Part shown: one piece after another, positions 17,793-23,456 of the stretch
Layout: each line of letters begins with the position of its first letter
Position numbering within the stretch: the stretch's first letter is position 1
Notes under the pieces: model-generated
Seen by the model: the letters and a program-made list of their open reading frames with translations, nothing else
What the model was told of the DNA's origin: nothing
The model's database searches: none
Position numbers and translations under genes: made by a program
Source: Paludibacteraceae bacterium
GTDB lineage: Bacteria > Bacteroidota > Bacteroidia > Bacteroidales > Paludibacteraceae
Direction of reading: 5' to 3'
DNA length: 64,000 nt
NCBI GenBank assembly: GCA_017443145.1
Contig: JAFSPA010000006.1
Coordinates: 390,193-454,192, forward strand

Positions 17793-18989
17793 TTATTTGC
17801 TTTTTTGTAGCCTCTTTAATGCGGCCAATTCAACTTTCAGACCTTTTATCCTTTGCTTAATTTGTTCAGATGTCGGTAATAATTCTGTTATCTTGATTCC
17901 GCTATAAGTCGCAACTCCTAATGGGGATTGCAATCCCTCAAACGACCAGCGTACTTCCGTTTCATCCATATCACTGCAAATTAACAAACCAACTGTCGGG
18001 TTGTCCTCCGGTTGCCGAATAAGATTATTTACAGCGTTTACATAAAAATTGAGTTTACTTACAAATTCAGGCTCAAAGGGCTTAGCTTTTAATTCAACGA
18101 CAACATAGCAATGTGCCCGTATGTGATAGAATAACAAGTCTATCTTTCGCGTTTTTCCGGATATTACAAGTTCCCGCTGTCTTCCTATAAAAGCAAAACC
18201 ATTCCCTAACTCCAGAAGCATTTGGGTAATATTGGTGGACAATGCTTCTTCTAATTCCCCTTCATCATATGAGGCGTGCTCTACTTCTGCCCAACTGAAG
18301 TCATAATTAGCCTTTACAATTTCTTGCAGTAGACCGGATTGAGGCTTTACCAGTGTTTCCGCAAAATTGTTAGGTGCACTCGCCTGCTTATGGTATATGT
18401 CAGTACTGATTGCCCGTTTTAAACCTTCTCTGCTCCAATTATTCTCAATTGTTTTGAGTACATAAAACAGTGCTTCGTCTATGTTTTTGCATTTCTGGAT
18501 AATAGCAATATGATGGCTCCAGCCAAGGAACGCAAATAAGTTTGGAAATTGCGAAACAGCCTGTTTCGTATTTGTGCTCGCAGTAGAATAACTCGCTATC
18601 TGGCTAATCGCAATATGGTGTTGTGCGGAGTACACCTCAAATTGCGAAACAGCCTGTTTCAGTTTTTGTTTGTATTCCGAACTTGAGTAAAAAAGGAACC
18701 ACTGCTTCATAAGTTGCAAGTTGCGAATGGTGAACCCTTCTGTATTCGGAAATTCATTTTGCAGATCCTTGCTTAGCTGTTCAACAACTCCCGCCCCCCA
18801 ACGTTCCTCGGCTTTCTTCTGGACGATTTCCGCCCCTAACTGCCAATTGAACGCCAGTTTCTCTGAGTTAACTTTCACCGCCGCTTTCAATTGCGCAGAA
18901 CGGTAACGGTTTTTAACTTCTGCTAACCAAACAAAGTACTCATCATCTAAACTCAATGATTTTGCAATATGTTTGTTGTTTTCAGCCAT
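17793..18989 (-). CDS. YhcG-family (DUF1016) PD-(D/E)XK nuclease
   Basis: A 398-residue protein. The N-terminal region (about 15-215) matches the DUF1016 N-terminal helical domain (NWQLGAEIVQKK, FTIRNLQLMKQW, GWSHHIAI). The C-terminal region is a PD-(D/E)XK nuclease-like domain, with RKIDLLFYH and VVVELKAKPFEPEF giving the D...ELK core at about 280-305. Such proteins accompany restriction systems and mobile elements; the exact role is not established. Unusually, an insertion of about 31 residues (110-140) duplicates KQAVSQF and HHIAI, and each DNA copy contains the palindrome GAAACAGCCTGTTTC (18553-18567, 18646-18660). It stands alone, between repeat-rich intergenic DNA on both sides. Confidence 0.88.
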   Translation of the reverse strand: MAENNKHIAKSLSLDDEYFVWLAEVKNRYRSAQLKAAVKVNSEKLAFNWQLGAEIVQKKAEERWGAGVVEQLSKDLQNEFPNTEGFTIRNLQLMKQWFLFYSSSEYKQKLKQAVSQFEVYSAQHHIAISQIASYSTASTNTKQAVSQFPNLFAFLGWSHHIAIIQKCKNIDEALFYVLKTIENNWSREGLKRAISTDIYHKQASAPNNFAETLVKPQSGLLQEIVKANYDFSWAEVEHASYDEGELEEALSTNITQMLLELGNGFAFIGRQRELVISGKTRKIDLLFYHIRAHCYVVVELKAKPFEPEFVSKLNFYVNAVNNLIRQPEDNPTVGLLICSDMDETEVRWSFEGLQSPLGVATYSGIKITELLPTSEQIKQRIKGLKVELAALKRLQKSK

Positions 18990-19274
18990 TTTATTTATCT
19001 TGTTTATCTCGTCGTTTCTTTATTTTTCCGTGGCACTCTGGCATTTTGGCACTTTTCAACCCTTCCATTATTCCTCGCCGGCCATTGGTTTCTCATAGGT
19101 CTCAGATAGGTTTCTGATAGGTCCTCATTCCCGACTCCACTATGACTTAGCTATGACTCAAACGGCACTTTCCACACTTTAATATTCTCATTCGCATCTC
19201 GTTCTTATCTCTCTTCGTTCGAACGATTATTACGCATCGTGGACGTCCGTGTAGGGTTTGACATTTGTGTACAA
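18990..19274. repeat. repeat-rich intergenic DNA with an 11-base periodic array
   Basis: No gene is visible here. A leader repeat (19010-19043) is followed by an array of eight degenerate 11-base units at 19085-19172. The units are of the type TAGGTCTCAGA, TAGGTTTCTGA, TAGGTCCTCAT, then CTATGACTTAG, CTATGACTCAA. The rest has no feature I can name. Confidence 0.75.
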
Positions 19275-19306
19275 ACAAAAGCAACAACTCCTTTCGGAAT
19301 TGCTGC
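19275..19306 (-). terminator. terminator of the YafQ-type toxin-antitoxin unit
   Basis: Read on the minus strand: GCAGCAATTCC, GAAA tetraloop, GGAGTTGTTGC (19281-19306), fully paired with two G-T pairs, then a T-rich run. It lies about 30 bases after the toxin stop. Confidence 0.8.
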
Positions 19307-19333
19307 TTATAGGAAAAATATTGCTTCGGGGTA

Positions 19334-19621
19334 TTAACTCTCGCTCGTGCCGAATAGCCCTTTATGAGTGCCGGTATTAGTTAACAAGAGTGTTAACTTA
19401 TTGTCATTTTGACGCCAAATCAGTAACCAATCATCCTCTATATGGCACTCCCACAATCCAGCGTACTCTTCAGTTAAGATATGTGGCTTATATTCCTCAG
19501 GAACACAACCCTCCTCCTCTAACAACTCCACAACATCTTTTAGAAGTTGCATATTGCGTCCTTCTTGCTTACAACGCTTGACGTCCTTGTCAAACTCCTG
19601 CGTAGTACGAACGGTGTACAT
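19334..19621 (-). CDS. YafQ/RelE-family type II toxin (mRNA interferase)
   Basis: A 95-residue protein with the YafQ layout: YTVRTTQEFDKDVKRC at the start, a helical hairpin, then ECHIEDDWLLIW and TGTHKGLF, which hold the family's conserved histidines and aspartate. YafQ toxins cut mRNA on the ribosome. The gene starts three bases after the stop of a 68-residue antitoxin gene, the standard antitoxin-first order, and the pair has its own promoter and terminator. All family motifs appear intact, so the toxin is probably active. Confidence 0.92.
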   Translation of the reverse strand: MYTVRTTQEFDKDVKRCKQEGRNMQLLKDVVELLEEEGCVPEEYKPHILTEEYAGLWECHIEDDWLLIWRQNDNKLTLLLTNTGTHKGLFGTSES

Positions 19622-19624
19622 AAC

Positions 19625-19831
19625 TCAAATTCCTAATGTTTGAAACATCTCATCGGCAGAAGACCAAGTGTGCACACGACCAGCTTCGATATCATCTAAC
19701 GCTCGATCGATGGCATTCTTCTTTTCGATCTTAAACCCAAGGGCTTTAACAACTGCGCGAAAGCGTTTCGCCTCAAGACGTGGCACATGTACCGTCATTC
19801 GCTCATACTGATTAATTACTGCTGTTTGCAT
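19625..19831 (-). CDS. antitoxin of the YafQ-type pair
   Basis: A 68-residue protein upstream of the YafQ-like toxin gene, separated by three bases. The N-terminal half (TAVINQYERMTVHVPRLEAKRF) could supply a dimeric DNA-binding domain, and the acidic C-terminal half (IDRALDDIEAGRVHTW) resembles the segments by which RelB/DinJ-type antitoxins wrap their toxins. Position, size and charge support the assignment; I do not recognise the exact antitoxin family. It probably represses the promoter at 19871-19902. Confidence 0.82.
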   Translation of the reverse strand: MQTAVINQYERMTVHVPRLEAKRFRAVVKALGFKIEKKNAIDRALDDIEAGRVHTWSSADEMFQTLGI

Positions 19832-19870
19832 ATCAACCTCCTTTCTTATAGTTCGTTACCTTTGACGCGG

Positions 19871-19902
19871 CAAAGGTACTGCTTTTTTTCGAAGTATGCA
19901 AA
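19871..19902 (-). promoter_or_regulatory. promoter of the YafQ-type toxin-antitoxin pair
   Basis: Minus strand: TTTG (19899-19902), 20 bases, TACCTTTG (19871-19878). Confidence 0.8.
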
Positions 19903-20021
19903 CTTTTACGCAGAAAAATGATCTTTTTATATCATTTTCCTCTTTTTCCTATAAGTACACAACATGTCAAAGGTCTCTTTCCTCAGTTTTTAGCCTTGAG
20001 GCGGGGCTGTATGTTTATTTT

Positions 20022-20060
20022 TTTCGTTAGTTCTTTATTTTTTTTCGTGGCACTCTGGCA
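20022..20060. repeat. dispersed leader repeat, copy 3
   Basis: TTTCGTTAGTTCTTTATTTT, more T, then CGTGGCACTCTGGCA. It is closely related to 19010-19043 and 17753-17778. It lies about 20 bases before the largest 11-base array, the same order as at 19010-19172. Confidence 0.75.
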
Positions 20061-20079
20061 CTCTTGTTTTCAGCACCCC

Positions 20080-20222
20080 TTGCGCTGACCTTGCGCTGAT
20101 GTTACGCCACTCTTGCGCCACTCTTTGCTTGTCTCCTGCTTGTATTGTACTTGTATCCTGCTTGTATTGCAGCTTGATCCCTACTTGGCCCCTGCTTGGT
20201 CCCTTTCACTCGCACCTCACTT
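20080..20222. repeat. array of thirteen degenerate 11-base units
   Basis: The units keep a strict 11-base period: TTGCGCTGACC, TTGCGCTGATG, TTACGCCACTC, TTGCGCCACTC, TTTGCTTGTCT, CCTGCTTGTAT, TGTACTTGTAT, CCTGCTTGTAT, TGCAGCTTGAT, CCCTACTTGGC, CCCTGCTTGGT, CCCTTTCACTC, GCACCTCACTT. Neighbours are often more alike than distant units, as expected from slippage or local duplication. No reading frame or inverted repeat explains it. Eleven bases is close to one helical turn. Confidence 0.85.
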
Positions 20223-20249
20223 GGTCCTTTACAACCATATTGATTCAAT

Positions 20250-20285
20250 AAAAAAGCAAGACACGAGATTTCTCTCATGTCTGGC
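20250..20285 (-). terminator. terminator of the ParE-type toxin-antitoxin unit
   Basis: Minus strand: a 13-bp stem with one mismatch and a GAAA loop (20256-20285), followed by T6. It is placed just after the toxin stop at 20308. Confidence 0.85.
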
Positions 20286-20307
20286 AAAAAGATTATGTAA
20301 TTAGGGA

Positions 20308-20628
20308 TTAGTCGAAGAGCCGAGCTGCTAATTCTTCCGGATCTTGGCGAGTGTCCCAAACATCAGCAATCTCTATGCTATCGTCCGTCACCCGGTAGAT
20401 TACTTTGGTTAAATCTGCAATAACCAGTCGTCGAAATTCATAACGAGCTCCTTCCAACAACGGTTCCACTTGTCCTAGTTCCGGATAAGCATGCAACTTG
20501 TCAACTTCAGAGTATACCATTGACACATATTTCCTCGCCCGAATCTGTCCAAATTCTGCCGTTATGTAGTCAATGATTTTACCATATGACCGTTCGGCCC
20601 TTTTTGACCAATGTATTTGCTCAATCAT
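20308..20628 (-). CDS. ParE/RelE-family type II toxin
   Basis: A 106-residue protein with the ParE pattern: IHWSKRAERSYGKIIDYI at the start, RARKYVSMV, then ELGQVEPLLEG, YEFRRLVIADLTKVIYRV and IEIADVWDTRQDPEEL at the end. ParE-family toxins act on gyrase or, in RelE-like members, on mRNA; the target here cannot be told from sequence. The start overlaps the antitoxin stop by four bases (ATGA type), so translation is coupled. Complete and apparently functional. Confidence 0.92.
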   Translation of the reverse strand: MIEQIHWSKRAERSYGKIIDYITAEFGQIRARKYVSMVYSEVDKLHAYPELGQVEPLLEGARYEFRRLVIADLTKVIYRVTDDSIEIADVWDTRQDPEELAARLFD

Positions 20629-20885
20629 ACAGTCGTTACGTAAGCACGCTCAATGCGTTGGTTCATTCTGTCAAGAACTTCTTCATTTGTGAAGCACTCG
20701 CCCCGCTCAATCTCAGCAATTCCCTCTTCTGCGCCTGCAATCAGCTGCTGACGAACAGATTCGTTTATTCCTTGTGCGCTCAACTTCTGCACGTTAGCTT
20801 GCATTGCCTCTATCACTTTTCTTTGTTCTGCAAGGGATAGGGTGAACATCACTTGAATTAGGCTGTTTAATGTTTCTTGTGCCAT
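20625..20885 (-). CDS. antitoxin of the ParE-type pair
   Basis: An 86-residue protein from the ATG at 20885; the frame extends 21 codons upstream but would cover the promoter. It is mostly helical, and its acidic C-terminal half (EEGIAEIERGECFTNEEVLDRM) resembles the C-termini of antitoxins that pair with ParE-like toxins in Bacteroidota. It overlaps the toxin gene by four bases. The promoter at 20914-20945 is suitably placed. Confidence 0.82.
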   Translation of the reverse strand: MAQETLNSLIQVMFTLSLAEQRKVIEAMQANVQKLSAQGINESVRQQLIAGAEEGIAEIERGECFTNEEVLDRMNQRIERAYVTTV

Positions 20886-20913
20886 AATTTCTGTTGGTTT
20901 TGCGATTTCGTCG

Positions 20914-20945
20914 CAAAAGTACAGTTTTTTTTTGACATACACAAA
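20914..20945 (-). promoter_or_regulatory. promoter of the ParE-type toxin-antitoxin pair
   Basis: Minus strand: TTTG (20942-20945), 20 bases, TACTTTTG (20914-20921). Confidence 0.85.
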
Positions 20946-21025
20946 CATTTGAGCAAAAATCTTTCTTTTTTGCCATTTTTTTCATTAAATCAACATTTCA
21001 AGGGTCCCGTGACATTGCTTAATAA

Positions 21026-21214
21026 CGAAAAACGGCACTACGAATCCGGATGGTGAACGGTTGCCCGTCCAAAGGATTCATTAGTGCTGTTTGGATCTGT
21101 TACTTATAAACGTTGCGAATGTTTTGGGAGCCCCAAACGGCATTACCTTGCTATGTCCTTTCCTCCTGCGTCTACATATATATCACACGTACACATGCAC
21201 CCACATTATGGAAA
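21026..21214 (-). ncRNA. candidate small RNA of about 190 bases driven by a duplicated promoter
   Basis: A canonical promoter at 21221-21252 (minus strand) reads into a region with no sizeable gene and ends at a strong hairpin. Arms GCACTA/TAGTGC (21035-21040, 21082-21087) and GAATCC/GGATTC (21042-21047, 21074-21079) enclose an inner stem with a GCAA loop, and a T-run follows (21026-21034). One 20-codon frame starting ATGCCGTTTGGG lies inside, so a tiny peptide is an alternative. It could also be the remnant of a decayed toxin-antitoxin locus. Confidence 0.5.
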
Positions 21215-21300
21215 ATCGCGCAAAGGTACGGCTTTTATTTGAATTATGCAAATATTTGGGCAAAAAAATTCCATTTGCAAGCAGAATTGACAAAAATTAA
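21212..21300. repeat. 89-bp exact direct repeat, copy 1
   Basis: Identical over 89 bases to 21921-22009, and both copies carry the same leftward promoter. The third toxin-antitoxin-like pair lies between them. Confidence 0.95.
21221..21252 (-). promoter_or_regulatory. duplicated promoter without a gene
   Basis: Minus strand: TTTG (21249-21252), 20 bases, TACCTTTG (21221-21228). It is the same as the promoter of the pair at 21355-21905 but points into the gene-poor stretch 21026-21214. Confidence 0.8.
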
Positions 21301-21302
21301 CA

Positions 21303-21332
21303 ATTACGCCTCGAGCGAACCCGAGGCGTAAT
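21303..21332 (-). terminator. terminator after the third toxin-antitoxin-like pair
   Basis: ATTACGCCTCG (21303-21313) pairs perfectly with CGAGGCGTAAT (21322-21332) across an eight-base loop, 20 bases beyond the stop at 21355. On the minus strand only a short T-rich tail follows. Confidence 0.75.
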
Positions 21333-21354
21333 ATACATTAATCTGTGCCATAGT

Positions 21355-21681
21355 TTACTTATCCTCCGGATTGTAATTCAGCGTGTCGTGTACCGCATCG
21401 TGGTAGTACAACACTTTCTCTCGTGAAGGCAAGGAATACATTTTATACGCAAAATGGAATCCTTCAACGTAATATTCATAGTAGCCAGCCTCTTGCCAAT
21501 CGCGTCTGTAGGGTGTACGATGGAACATTTCGGCATAATTAGCAAAATCGTACAATGCATTTTCCAACCTGTCAACTTTGGCCACTACCGTTGGGTAGTC
21601 CAATGTGATATGTACACGCATACTGACCTCATAGAACTGGTCAAGTACGTTGTACACCTTATTATCAATGTAAACGATCAT
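21355..21681 (-). CDS. putative toxin of an unrecognised toxin-antitoxin-like pair
   Basis: A 108-residue basic-to-neutral protein rich in Tyr and His (AGYYEYYVEGFHFAYKMY, VLYYHDAVHDTL). It is predicted alpha/beta with a late run of beta strands, reminiscent of RelE/ParE-like folds, but I recognise no family motif. Its start overlaps the 75-residue upstream gene by four bases, and the pair has its own promoter and terminator, as in the two nearby classical toxin-antitoxin pairs. The toxin call is therefore based on gene context and size. Confidence 0.6.
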   Translation of the reverse strand: MIVYIDNKVYNVLDQFYEVSMRVHITLDYPTVVAKVDRLENALYDFANYAEMFHRTPYRRDWQEAGYYEYYVEGFHFAYKMYSLPSREKVLYYHDAVHDTLNYNPEDK

Positions 21682-21905
21682 GCTTGGTGATAATACTCAT
21701 GCGCCTTGTCGCGCAGTTTATCCATAGCCACATGTAATGGCATCCCGTTTTTTTCCAACTGCTCCATGGTAATCATGGGCAAATTGGCTGGGTGTTTCAT
21801 CCACTCTATGTAGGACAAAACCTGATCCACTGCTGCTTGATTTTCCACCATAGAACCCATAGCAGAGATAAATCGTTTACTTGCAACTGATTGTACTGCT
21901 GTCAT
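21678..21905 (-). CDS. putative antitoxin of the unrecognised pair
   Basis: A 75-residue protein from the ATG at 21905; the longer frame would run through the promoter. It is predicted helical, with TAVQSVASKRFISAMGSM near the start and a charged C-terminus (MDKLRDKAHEYYHQA). It overlaps the downstream gene by four bases. The promoter at 21930-21961 lies inside an 89-bp sequence that is exactly duplicated 709 bases away, beyond the downstream gene. No known antitoxin domain is evident. Confidence 0.6.
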   Translation of the reverse strand: MTAVQSVASKRFISAMGSMVENQAAVDQVLSYIEWMKHPANLPMITMEQLEKNGMPLHVAMDKLRDKAHEYYHQA

Positions 21906-21920
21906 AGTGACCTCCTTTTC

Positions 21921-22009
21921 AAAATCGCGCAAAGGTACGGCTTTTATTTGAATTATGCAAATATTTGGGCAAAAAAATTCCATTTGCAAGCAGAATTGAC
22001 AAAAATTAA
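21921..22009. repeat. 89-bp exact direct repeat, copy 2
   Basis: Identical to 21212-21300. This copy sits directly in front of the 75-residue gene and is its natural promoter region. Confidence 0.95.
21930..21961 (-). promoter_or_regulatory. promoter of the third toxin-antitoxin-like pair
   Basis: Minus strand: TTTG (21958-21961), 20 bases, TACCTTTG (21930-21937), 25 bases upstream of the ATG at 21905. Confidence 0.85.
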
Positions 22010-22036
22010 GGTTCTTAGCAAAAAAAAGAGAAAATA

Positions 22037-22068
22037 TTTGCACGGATAAAATAAAAGCAGTACTTTTG
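22037..22068 (+). promoter_or_regulatory. promoter of the small ORF and possible nuclease pair
   Basis: TTTG (22037-22040), 20 bases, TACTTTTG (22061-22068). It is divergent from the promoter at 21930-21961. Confidence 0.85.
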
Positions 22069-22095
22069 CAGTGTCAAATCAAAGCCTCTATAACT

Positions 22096-22227
22096 ATGGG
22101 TACCATTTTTAACACGGCTGCGCAGACGCCACAGACAGAAAAAGGTAATCGGCTGTATGAGTTCAAACGTATCTCCCCAGAGGAGTTACAGGACTATCGG
22201 ATTCCCACCTATAGTTACATCGTATGA
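22096..22227 (+). CDS. 43-residue small protein
   Basis: The ATG at 22096 lies about 20 bases after the predicted transcription start and opens a frame of 43 codons (MGTIFNTAAQT...YRIPTYSYIV) ending in TGA one base before the next ATG. Polar, with no membrane segment. The tight promoter-ORF-ORF spacing suggests a real small gene, perhaps an antitoxin or immunity partner for the next gene. I recognise no homologue. Its short length makes chance occurrence possible. Confidence 0.55.
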   Translation: MGTIFNTAAQTPQTEKGNRLYEFKRISPEELQDYRIPTYSYIV

Positions 22228-22228
22228 T

Positions 22229-22684
22229 ATGAAAACGAGTTCCAAATTACCGAAGCGGAGCAATGCCTCCAGTGGGCAAAAGGCGCATAACGAAAGTCAG
22301 TTTATTAAGATTGGCCGTGTGCGGTTACATAGTTGGATTAACGAGAAGTTGCCCGCTGCTGATATTCTTATTTCGGAAAGAGAGATTGTTCACGTAGCAC
22401 ATAAGCATAGTCAAGAATTGGCATCACTTGGAATGGAGGCCTTCAATTACGTGACGATGATCATCAACCAATCGGATGAGGTTCGCAGAGATAATAGAGA
22501 CGCATTGTTTTTCATAGTTAGTGGAGCTCGCAAGAGTGATAGCGACTTGGAGCAGTGCGCGGTTGTAGAACTGAAGATGGAGTGGATGGGTAGGAAGCGC
22601 GTCTATGTAATAAAATCAGCCCGCCCGATGAATTGGGGCAGGCTGCGTAAAATTGAGTTGGTGTGTGTTAAACCCCGCTCTTAA
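22229..22684 (+). CDS. possible PBECR-like nuclease/toxin
   Basis: A 151-residue protein from the ATG at 22229, one base after the stop of the 43-residue gene; an alternative ATG at 22157 would overlap that gene. The pattern EIVHVAHKH ... VTMIINQSDEVR ... FFIVSG ... VVELKMEWMGRKRVYVIKSARP resembles PBECR-type domains, a barnase/EndoU/colicin-like RNase fold found in phage and toxin proteins, where a conserved His and closing beta strands form the active site. The N-terminal 35 residues are basic and disordered. A toxin role would fit the surrounding toxin-antitoxin genes. I recall the family only from its general pattern, so the assignment is tentative. Confidence 0.5.
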   Translation: MKTSSKLPKRSNASSGQKAHNESQFIKIGRVRLHSWINEKLPAADILISEREIVHVAHKHSQELASLGMEAFNYVTMIINQSDEVRRDNRDALFFIVSGARKSDSDLEQCAVVELKMEWMGRKRVYVIKSARPMNWGRLRKIELVCVKPRS

Positions 22685-22893
22685 CATAAGACCTCCGTTC
22701 GACCTTACCTCTGTGCCGCTGAATTGCAACGAGTAAAAACGGAATGCAACCAGACGCAGGTAGTGAGCCACACGCGCTCAATAATCTTTTGCGACTGCAA
22801 AAGTACTGCAAAAAATTCAATCCTGCAAATTTTCAGCAAGAAAAATGCAAAATATTTTCATTTTGTGCATAAATTGGGGTTAAAAGGCACAAA
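22685..22893. other. intergenic region with an antisense-facing promoter
   Basis: No gene is visible. The only clear feature is a leftward promoter at 22798-22829. Transcription from it would run antisense through the possible nuclease gene. Confidence 0.6.
22798..22829 (-). promoter_or_regulatory. orphan promoter antisense to the possible nuclease gene
   Basis: Minus strand: TTTG (22826-22829), 20 bases, TACTTTTG (22798-22805). There is no minus-strand gene downstream of it, only the plus-strand gene 22229-22684. Confidence 0.75.
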
Positions 22894-22926
22894 AAAAATG
22901 CGGCAGAGGGACTTTGCCGCATTTTT
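22894..22926 (-). terminator. terminator of cassette B
   Basis: AAAAATGCGGCA (22894-22905) and TGCCGCATTTTT (22915-22926), the same 12-bp stem as the cassette A terminator but with an unrelated nine-base loop. Confidence 0.9.
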
Positions 22927-22971
22927 GGGAGAGTTAGTTCTTGAACTTATTTTCAGAGTGACGGAATAACG

Positions 22972-23355
22972 TTATTTCGTTATCACGTTATCACGACGTC
23001 GGCGCAAGAGGGTTATTCCTCCGAAGACCAGAGCCATAGCCAATAACGGGAAGAGTGCATCGCCGATAGGAGACGGACCTTGACCATAGTCGTCAGGGGT
23101 TATAAAGCCCTTACGCGGACCGACCTTTTTCGGCCCTTCTGAGGACGAAGTCATATCTGTTTCTTCCGACGGCAAGGTATTGCTAAACGGTTCGTATATC
23201 GGACTGGAGTAGCGCGGACTGTTCATCACAGCCCGACTACTCGTCATCTCGTCGTAATCACTCTGACCAAACGAACTACGGCTCGAGGTCATTTGCGCAA
23301 AGGCGCTCATTGTTGCAAGGCAGCAAATAATGATAATATAAATTCGTACTTTCAT
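22972..23355 (-). CDS. small exported protein with PIGD-transmembrane-basic tail (cassette B)
   Basis: About 127 residues from the ATG at 23355, with an in-frame ATG at 23370 as the alternative. Paralogue of the cassette A small protein: near-identical signal peptide (ending SAFA), shared segment MNSPRYSSPIYEPFSNTLPSE, and the same C-terminal plan of GPSPIGD, a hydrophobic helix of about 20 residues, then RRRRDN. The regions between these blocks differ, including the run after the signal peptide and the Gly/Pro-rich linker. It is encoded directly after the giant protein of cassette B. Function unknown; the tail suggests anchoring or processing at the inner membrane. Confidence 0.8.
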   Translation of the reverse strand: MKVRIYIIIICCLATMSAFAQMTSSRSSFGQSDYDEMTSSRAVMNSPRYSSPIYEPFSNTLPSEETDMTSSSEGPKKVGPRKGFITPDDYGQGPSPIGDALFPLLAMALVFGGITLLRRRRDNVITK

Positions 23356-23456
23356 GATTTTTCCTTTCATTCTTTAATTCTTTCACTCATTTAACATTAT
23401 CATTGTATTCTTGCTCCGCGAGCATCAAATACTTTGCCGTCCTTGACGATGTAGAG
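23303..23456. repeat. 154-bp near-identical block, copy B
   Basis: Matches 8527-8680 with no gaps. The identity far exceeds that of the flanking parts of the two cassettes, which suggests recent duplication or gene conversion. Confidence 0.85.

Noticed and set aside
20080..20222. CRISPR array
   Set aside because: Units are 11 bases, degenerate and without spacers; there are no cas genes in the window.
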